A stretch of DNA of 64,000 bases, taken from NCBI GenBank assembly GCA_024642245.1, contig JAHEBM010000015.1, positions 1 to 64,000 of the forward strand, written 5' to 3'. The notes under the pieces are model-generated. The model made no database searches and was not told the origin of the DNA. It saw only the letters and a program-made list of their open reading frames with translations. The DNA is from Haliea sp. Lineage in GTDB: Bacteria > Pseudomonadota > Gammaproteobacteria > Pseudomonadales > Halieaceae. The position numbers and the translations under genes are program-made. Shown here one piece after another: positions 59,182 through 64,000 of the stretch; position 1 is the stretch's first letter, and each line of letters opens with the position of its first letter.

Positions 59182-62100
59182 ATCAGTGTTCGAGAAAATT
59201 ATCAGGAACGGCACTCCGCTGGCAGTCATCGTGCTGATCATTTGCGTACTGGGGATAGTGGCCGCTCAACACATTCCCGTACAGATGATCCCCGACCTCG
59301 ATGTGCGTACTATCGGGATACGCACCAACTGGCCGGGAGCCACTCCCCAGGACGTTGAGAAAGAGATACTCATCGAGCAGGAAGATTACCTGCGCAACCT
59401 GCCTAACCTGTCGCGCATCACCGCTACCGCCAGTAGCGGCTCCGCCCAGATTGAACTGGAGTTCCCCTTCGGCACCGATGTCACTCAGATGATGATCAGG
59501 GTGAACAACGCCCTCAGCCAGGTGCCCTCCTACCCGGAAAACGTCGACGAACCCAGAATCTACGCCAACTCCTTCTCCAGCAATTACTTCATGTTTTTCA
59601 GTGTGACGGCTATGCCGGGCAATCCCCGGCAGCTGGACATGGATATGACCCTGGATTTTATCGAGGACAATATCAAGCCACGCCTGGGCGCCGTACCCGG
59701 TGTGTCCGAGGTGACCGTTTACGGCGGCACAGAACGCCAGGTCCAGGTGCTGGTGGATCCGGCAAGGCTGGCCCAGCGCGGCTTGTCACTGGAGGACCTG
59801 CGCAGCGCCATCCGCGGTCGCAACCGGGACCGCTCCGGCGGCATCATCGAATCCGGCAAACGCCAGTACCTGCTGCGGACTATCGGTCGCTTCAACACTA
59901 TCGAAGAGGTTGAACAGCTGATAGTGGCGCGCCGTGGCGATACTGTGATCCGCCTGTCCGAGGTGGCCACGGTGCGCCTGAACCACTTTGAAAAACGGAC
60001 GGTTTCCCTCTTCAATGGCTCGCCCAACATCATGGTTATGCTGCGGCGCGAACCGGGATCGAATGTCATCGACATCAAGCGGCGGATGAGCACGGAAATC
60101 GCCGCCGTCAATCGCGAGATCATGCAGCCGGCGGGCATGGCCATCGAGAAATATGCAGATGACGTCGCCTACGTCGAGCAATCCGTGCGCAACGTCTGGC
60201 AGAACCTGGTGCTGGGCGCCCTGCTGGCGACTGCTGTCATGTACCTGTTCCTGCGCTCCTTCAACGCGACAGTCATCGGCGTGATCGGTATTCCGATCTG
60301 CATCATCGTGGCGTTTTTGGGCCTGCTGCTTGCTGGCCGAACCATCAATGTAATTTCCCTGGCCGGTATTGCATTCGCAATCGGCATGACCCTGGATAAC
60401 AGCATCGTGGTGCTGGAGAGCATCGAGCTGGAGCGGCGCCGTGGGGCGGACCGCTTCAGCGCGGCGCTCAATGGCGTCAAACAGGTGTGGCCAGCAGTAT
60501 TTGCCTCCACAATGACAACCATCCTTGTGTTTATCCCGGTGGTCTTCGTCGCCGAGGAAGCAGGCCAGCTTTACTCTGATGTAGCCGTGGCGATTGCGGC
60601 CGCCATTTTCGCGTCGATGCTGGTCGCGGTAACCGTACTACCGGCCGCCGCCGCGAGGCTGGATATCGCGGATCCGGATAATGACGCCAGCGCCGCCCCG
60701 GGGGCAAAACCCCACTTACACCGCACCCGGGATACCACGCTGGCGCTGGTCCGTCGCGTCATTGCAACACCTGCCCGGCGTTACGGCTGTATCGCCATTA
60801 CAACCACGCTCAGCGCGCTGGTCATCTGGCTGCTGACCCCGGCGGCGGAGTATCTGCCAGAAGGCGAGGAGCCGAAGGTATTCGCCGTGATGAACGCACC
60901 ACCGGGCTACAATCTTGCGGCCATGGAAAAGCTGGGCGTCGAAATAAACGACTGGTTCCTGCCCCATGTCAACGCCGATACGGCACCTTACGACCGCGGC
61001 GAAACCGATGTGCCGCCGATGCGTTACCTGAGTCTGTACTTCGACCCCGGCCAGCTTCGCATTATCTCCGAGCCGGTGAGATCCGGGGATATCGATGCCT
61101 TGATGGAATCGATCATGCGCAAGTACCGTGAGTACCCCGGCATGCGCGCTTTCGCGGCGCGCGGATCCATCATCAGCAGCAACAACGGTGGTACCCGCAG
61201 TATCAACCTGGATATCGCCGGACCCAACCTGGCCACCCTGTACGATGTGGCACAAGCGGCCTACCACAGGGCTGGCGAGGTGTTTGACAACCCGCGCATC
61301 CAGAGCCAACCGTCCTCCCTCAGCCTGGCCCAGCCGATGGTCGAGATCAGGCCGCGATGGGAGCGGGCGGCAGAGCTGGGTATGACAGCCGAATCACTGG
61401 GTTTTACGGTAGCGGCATTGACCGACGGCAGTTATGTAGACGAGTTCTTTCTGGCGGACGACAAGATCGATATCTACCTGTACAGCGATGTCGGGCACCA
61501 TGCCACGCTAGACACCCTGGAGCAGATACCCCTCTACACGGCAGCCGATGCAGTGCTGCCGCTGGGCGCAATCGCCGACATCAAAGAGACGGTCAGCAGC
61601 AATGTGGTGCGCCGGGTAAATGGCCGGCGCACGGTGACCCTCAATATCATCCCCCCGCGCAGTATTCCCCTGGAGACCGGTGTGGCACAGGTTCGCTCTG
61701 ACGTGGTGGCCTACCTGCGCGACCGCGGCGAAATACCCGCCGATGTGACTGTCGCCATCTCCGGCGCGGCAGACCAGCTCGATGCCACCCGTGAGTCACT
61801 GCTGGGCAATTACCTGGTGGCACTGTTTATCATTTACCTGCTGATGGTCGCCATCTTCAATCACTGGGGCTACCCGCTGCTTATTATGACATCCATCCCC
61901 CTGGGCATTGCCGGCGGCATTATCGGACTGTGGCTATTGAACGGTATCGGCGGCCTGCTGCCACTGGTGGGTCTCAGCGCGATCGTGCAGCCATTCGACA
62001 TGATCTCCATGCTGGGCTTCCTGATCCTCATGGGAACGGTAGTTAACAACCCGATCCTGATTGTTCACCGCGCCGTGCAGAACGCCAACGACCAGGGGAT

Positions 62101-62356
62101 GGCGCCCCTGGCCGCGGTCAACGAGGCAGTGGAGGCCAGGCTGCGGCCGATCGCAATGTCCACCATCACCACCCTGTGCGGCCTGGCACCACTGGTACTG
62201 ATACCTGGCGCCGGCACCGAGCTGTATCGCGGCGTGGGCGCTATCGTGATGTTTGGGATTGTCGGCGCAGCGCTGGTCACATTGACGATGCTGCCGGCCC
62301 TGACCGTAATGGTGCTGGGCTGGCGGCAGCAAATCGCCAGGGACAGCCCCCGCTAG
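59162..62356 (+). CDS. RND efflux permease subunit
   Basis: 1064 aa, FPFGTDVTQMMIRVNNALSQ, GMTLDNSIVVLESIELERRRG, GTVVNNPILIVHRAVQ; GTG at 59186 is an alternative start. Confidence 0.92.
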   Translation: MHIKAGKSVFEKIIRNGTPLAVIVLIICVLGIVAAQHIPVQMIPDLDVRTIGIRTNWPGATPQDVEKEILIEQEDYLRNLPNLSRITATASSGSAQIELEFPFGTDVTQMMIRVNNALSQVPSYPENVDEPRIYANSFSSNYFMFFSVTAMPGNPRQLDMDMTLDFIEDNIKPRLGAVPGVSEVTVYGGTERQVQVLVDPARLAQRGLSLEDLRSAIRGRNRDRSGGIIESGKRQYLLRTIGRFNTIEEVEQLIVARRGDTVIRLSEVATVRLNHFEKRTVSLFNGSPNIMVMLRREPGSNVIDIKRRMSTEIAAVNREIMQPAGMAIEKYADDVAYVEQSVRNVWQNLVLGALLATAVMYLFLRSFNATVIGVIGIPICIIVAFLGLLLAGRTINVISLAGIAFAIGMTLDNSIVVLESIELERRRGADRFSAALNGVKQVWPAVFASTMTTILVFIPVVFVAEEAGQLYSDVAVAIAAAIFASMLVAVTVLPAAAARLDIADPDNDASAAPGAKPHLHRTRDTTLALVRRVIATPARRYGCIAITTTLSALVIWLLTPAAEYLPEGEEPKVFAVMNAPPGYNLAAMEKLGVEINDWFLPHVNADTAPYDRGETDVPPMRYLSLYFDPGQLRIISEPVRSGDIDALMESIMRKYREYPGMRAFAARGSIISSNNGGTRSINLDIAGPNLATLYDVAQAAYHRAGEVFDNPRIQSQPSSLSLAQPMVEIRPRWERAAELGMTAESLGFTVAALTDGSYVDEFFLADDKIDIYLYSDVGHHATLDTLEQIPLYTAADAVLPLGAIADIKETVSSNVVRRVNGRRTVTLNIIPPRSIPLETGVAQVRSDVVAYLRDRGEIPADVTVAISGAADQLDATRESLLGNYLVALFIIYLLMVAIFNHWGYPLLIMTSIPLGIAGGIIGLWLLNGIGGLLPLVGLSAIVQPFDMISMLGFLILMGTVVNNPILIVHRAVQNANDQGMAPLAAVNEAVEARLRPIAMSTITTLCGLAPLVLIPGAGTELYRGVGAIVMFGIVGAALVTLTMLPALTVMVLGWRQQIARDSPR

Positions 62357-62389
62357 AGGAGCCTGTCAATCACACCAATTACTGCTGAC

Positions 62390-62589
62390 TCACTGATTCA
62401 GGTCGAGCCAGGGCGCGTGGCGCCTGCCCAGTAGGCCCTTTTCCAGCCGCAGGATTTTTTCATAACTGGCGGGAAACAGGCGCGTTAACAGACTTATGAC
62501 CCTGGCATCGGTACCCACCAGGATGCGACGCTTGTTTTTCAGTACGCCGCGGATACCGAACGCGCTGGAAACACTGACGATACGGCCTC
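62390..62589 (-). pseudogene. Short-chain dehydrogenase remnant with internal deletion
   Basis: Minus strand reads stop-GRIVSVSSAFGIRGVLKNKRRILVGTDARVISLLTRLFPASYEKIL..DLNQ-stop: SDR catalytic-Ser segment joined to SDR C-terminal segment. Confidence 0.75.
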
Positions 62590-62852
62590 ATTGATCCAAG
62601 TGCGTTCTGCTTTACCAAATACCTGATGTAAGCCGATCCCGCCCGTGCGGGAATGACGAATCCTGATTAATCGAAATTTCCGAGTCATATATTCCTGAAT
62701 TTGTAAACATTTTATTTACTCAATAGTCATAATTTATATGTGGATTATGGATAATCCCACAATTAGGATGCGGTTATTTGGTGGAAAAAACACACGACTT
62801 CAGGGCGCGCTCGCCAACTGATAGTACAACCAGGGCAACATAGGGGAAAAAA

Positions 62853-63656
62853 ATGAACGTGCTACGCAAATTCAGAATGGATACAAAACTACCGGGACAG
62901 TTGATTTTCATTCTTTTTACGCTTATGGGCCTCGCTCAACCCGCCGCGGCGGCGCTGTATACCAATACATATGGCGACGTAATGACAAATTCGAGCAACT
63001 GTGATGACTGTTACGACGGTCCAATCAGCTTCGGCGGCGGACAGACCATAAATTTTTTCGGCACTGCCTACGGCGAATTATATGTCGGCTCAAACGGGTA
63101 CGTCACTTTTGGGGGTGGCAGTACCGGGTTCGTGCCATCCCCGCTGGATGTGCAAACGTTGAACCCCATGATCGCCGGGTTGTTCACCGATCTTGATTCC
63201 AGGAGCGATGCAGCCTCCGTGGTTTATGCCAATACGACCACACCCGGTCAAATTATCATCACCTACGTCATGCTGGGACACTACGCAGTGAACTACACCG
63301 TTCGCGCCACTTTCCAACTCGTCGTTCGCTCAGATTCTTTTGCAATACCTCCGGGCGAATCACAAATCGGTTTTTTCTATGACACGATAACCGATGGAAG
63401 TATTGCAAGTGGCGGATTCGGGGATGGTCTAGTTGAAAGCAACCCGGGCGAAGTTGCACTTTTTTCCCAGGTTGCAGGAACAACACAAAGCAACGCGGCG
63501 GCGCGGTGGTTTAGCATTTCCGGTGGCATACCCCAGGGTCCCGGCGGCCCTGTGACGCCCGTACCTACACTGCCAGATTATATATTGGCATTATTGGCGG
63601 GCGTGATTTTAGTGACCGGGCTTTTCGCCGCAAGGCGTCAAAAACTCATGGCGTGA
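62853..63656 (+). CDS. Exported NIDO-like surface protein with IPTL/PEP-CTERM-like sorting tail
   Basis: Signal peptide; GELYVGSNGYVTFGGG, NPMIAGLFTDLDSR; C-terminal VPTLPDYILALLAGVILVTGLFAARRQ. Confidence 0.75.
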   Translation: MNVLRKFRMDTKLPGQLIFILFTLMGLAQPAAAALYTNTYGDVMTNSSNCDDCYDGPISFGGGQTINFFGTAYGELYVGSNGYVTFGGGSTGFVPSPLDVQTLNPMIAGLFTDLDSRSDAASVVYANTTTPGQIIITYVMLGHYAVNYTVRATFQLVVRSDSFAIPPGESQIGFFYDTITDGSIASGGFGDGLVESNPGEVALFSQVAGTTQSNAAARWFSISGGIPQGPGGPVTPVPTLPDYILALLAGVILVTGLFAARRQKLMA

Positions 63657-63697
63657 TTCACTGCCATAGCCTGAACCACTCTCAAAGGCTGCTCATC

Positions 63698-63734
63698 GGG
63701 GGCGTTGTACTACCGAATGGTAGGACGCTCCCCT
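63698..63734. terminator. Possible stem-loop downstream of 62853-63656
   Basis: GGGGGCGT..CTACC-GAAT-GGTAG..ACGCTCCCC. Confidence 0.4.
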
Positions 63735-63856
63735 CCCCAGTCTGAGTACAGACGTGAAAACAACGCTGCAGGTGCGAGCAGTCCTCCTCGTCGATACGGT
63801 ACAACTGCGGATAACGGCCTGACGCCACTGGGCTCGTCACAGCAAGCCTCTCCTGA

Positions 63857-64000
63857 CTAGGCGCGCCTGGCGCGTATAGCTTTCTCGAATCTGAATATGT
63901 TTTCATAGCTGCCCGGAAACAATCGCGTCACAAGGCTTATGACCCTGGCGTCGGTACCCACCAGGATGCGACGCCTGTTTTTCTGTACGCCGCGGACAAT
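63857..64000 (-). CDS. 3' end of short-chain dehydrogenase (runs off window)
   Basis: Minus strand reads IVRGVQKNRRRILVGTDARVISLVTRLFPGSYENIFRFEKAIRARRA-stop, paralogous to the 62390 remnant. Confidence 0.75.
   Translation of the reverse strand: MVRGVQKNRRRILVGTDARVISLVTRLFPGSYENIFRFEKAIRARRA

Noticed and set aside
63682-63906. 74-aa minus-strand ORF
   Set aside because: Overlaps the stem-loop and the 3' end of the window-edge SDR; no domain, probably spurious.

Overview
About 64 kb of GC-rich chromosome, probably from a marine gammaproteobacterium (taxonomy inferred, not tested). It is dominated by cell-envelope functions. (1) 1-10.8 kb: sulfotransferases, two ELM1/DUF1022-type proteins, a 2OG-Fe(II) oxygenase, an lptF/lptG-like pair and an MsbA-like ABC transporter. 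(2) 10.9-22.4 kb: a sphingolipid (ceramide)-type cluster with a specialised ACP, serine palmitoyltransferase-like enzyme, MurA, phosphoesterase, nucleotidyltransferase, GNAT-like putative ceramide synthase, acyl-AMP ligase, CerR-like epimerase, fatty-acid hydroxylase and two LpxL-like acyltransferases. (3) 22.4-39.1 kb: a putative sulfated exopolysaccharide locus, including a glycosyltransferase-26 protein fused to two STAS-like modules. (4) 39.3-43.9 kb: a LuxO-like sigma-54 response regulator, an H-NOX nitric oxide sensor and an H-NOX-associated hybrid kinase with a C-terminal Hpt, followed by a small orphan gene. (5) 44-64 kb: AsmA, a DUF1538 pair/PII-like/CBS operon, a TonB receptor, WS/DGAT, an RND pump, a NIDO/IPTL-type surface protein and a short-chain dehydrogenase remnant next to a second copy. 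The most exciting signal is regulatory. Four intergenic TTGCA-N3-TGCAA dyads, which match the LuxO operator as I remember it from Vibrio, lie upstream of near-consensus sigma-54 promoters (TGGCAY-N5-TTGCW). They precede the exopolysaccharide operons, the regulator operon itself and the small gene. This predicts a local nitric-oxide-responsive, LuxO-type sigma-54 regulon controlling sulfated polysaccharide. All family calls come from reading motifs by eye; no database search was run.
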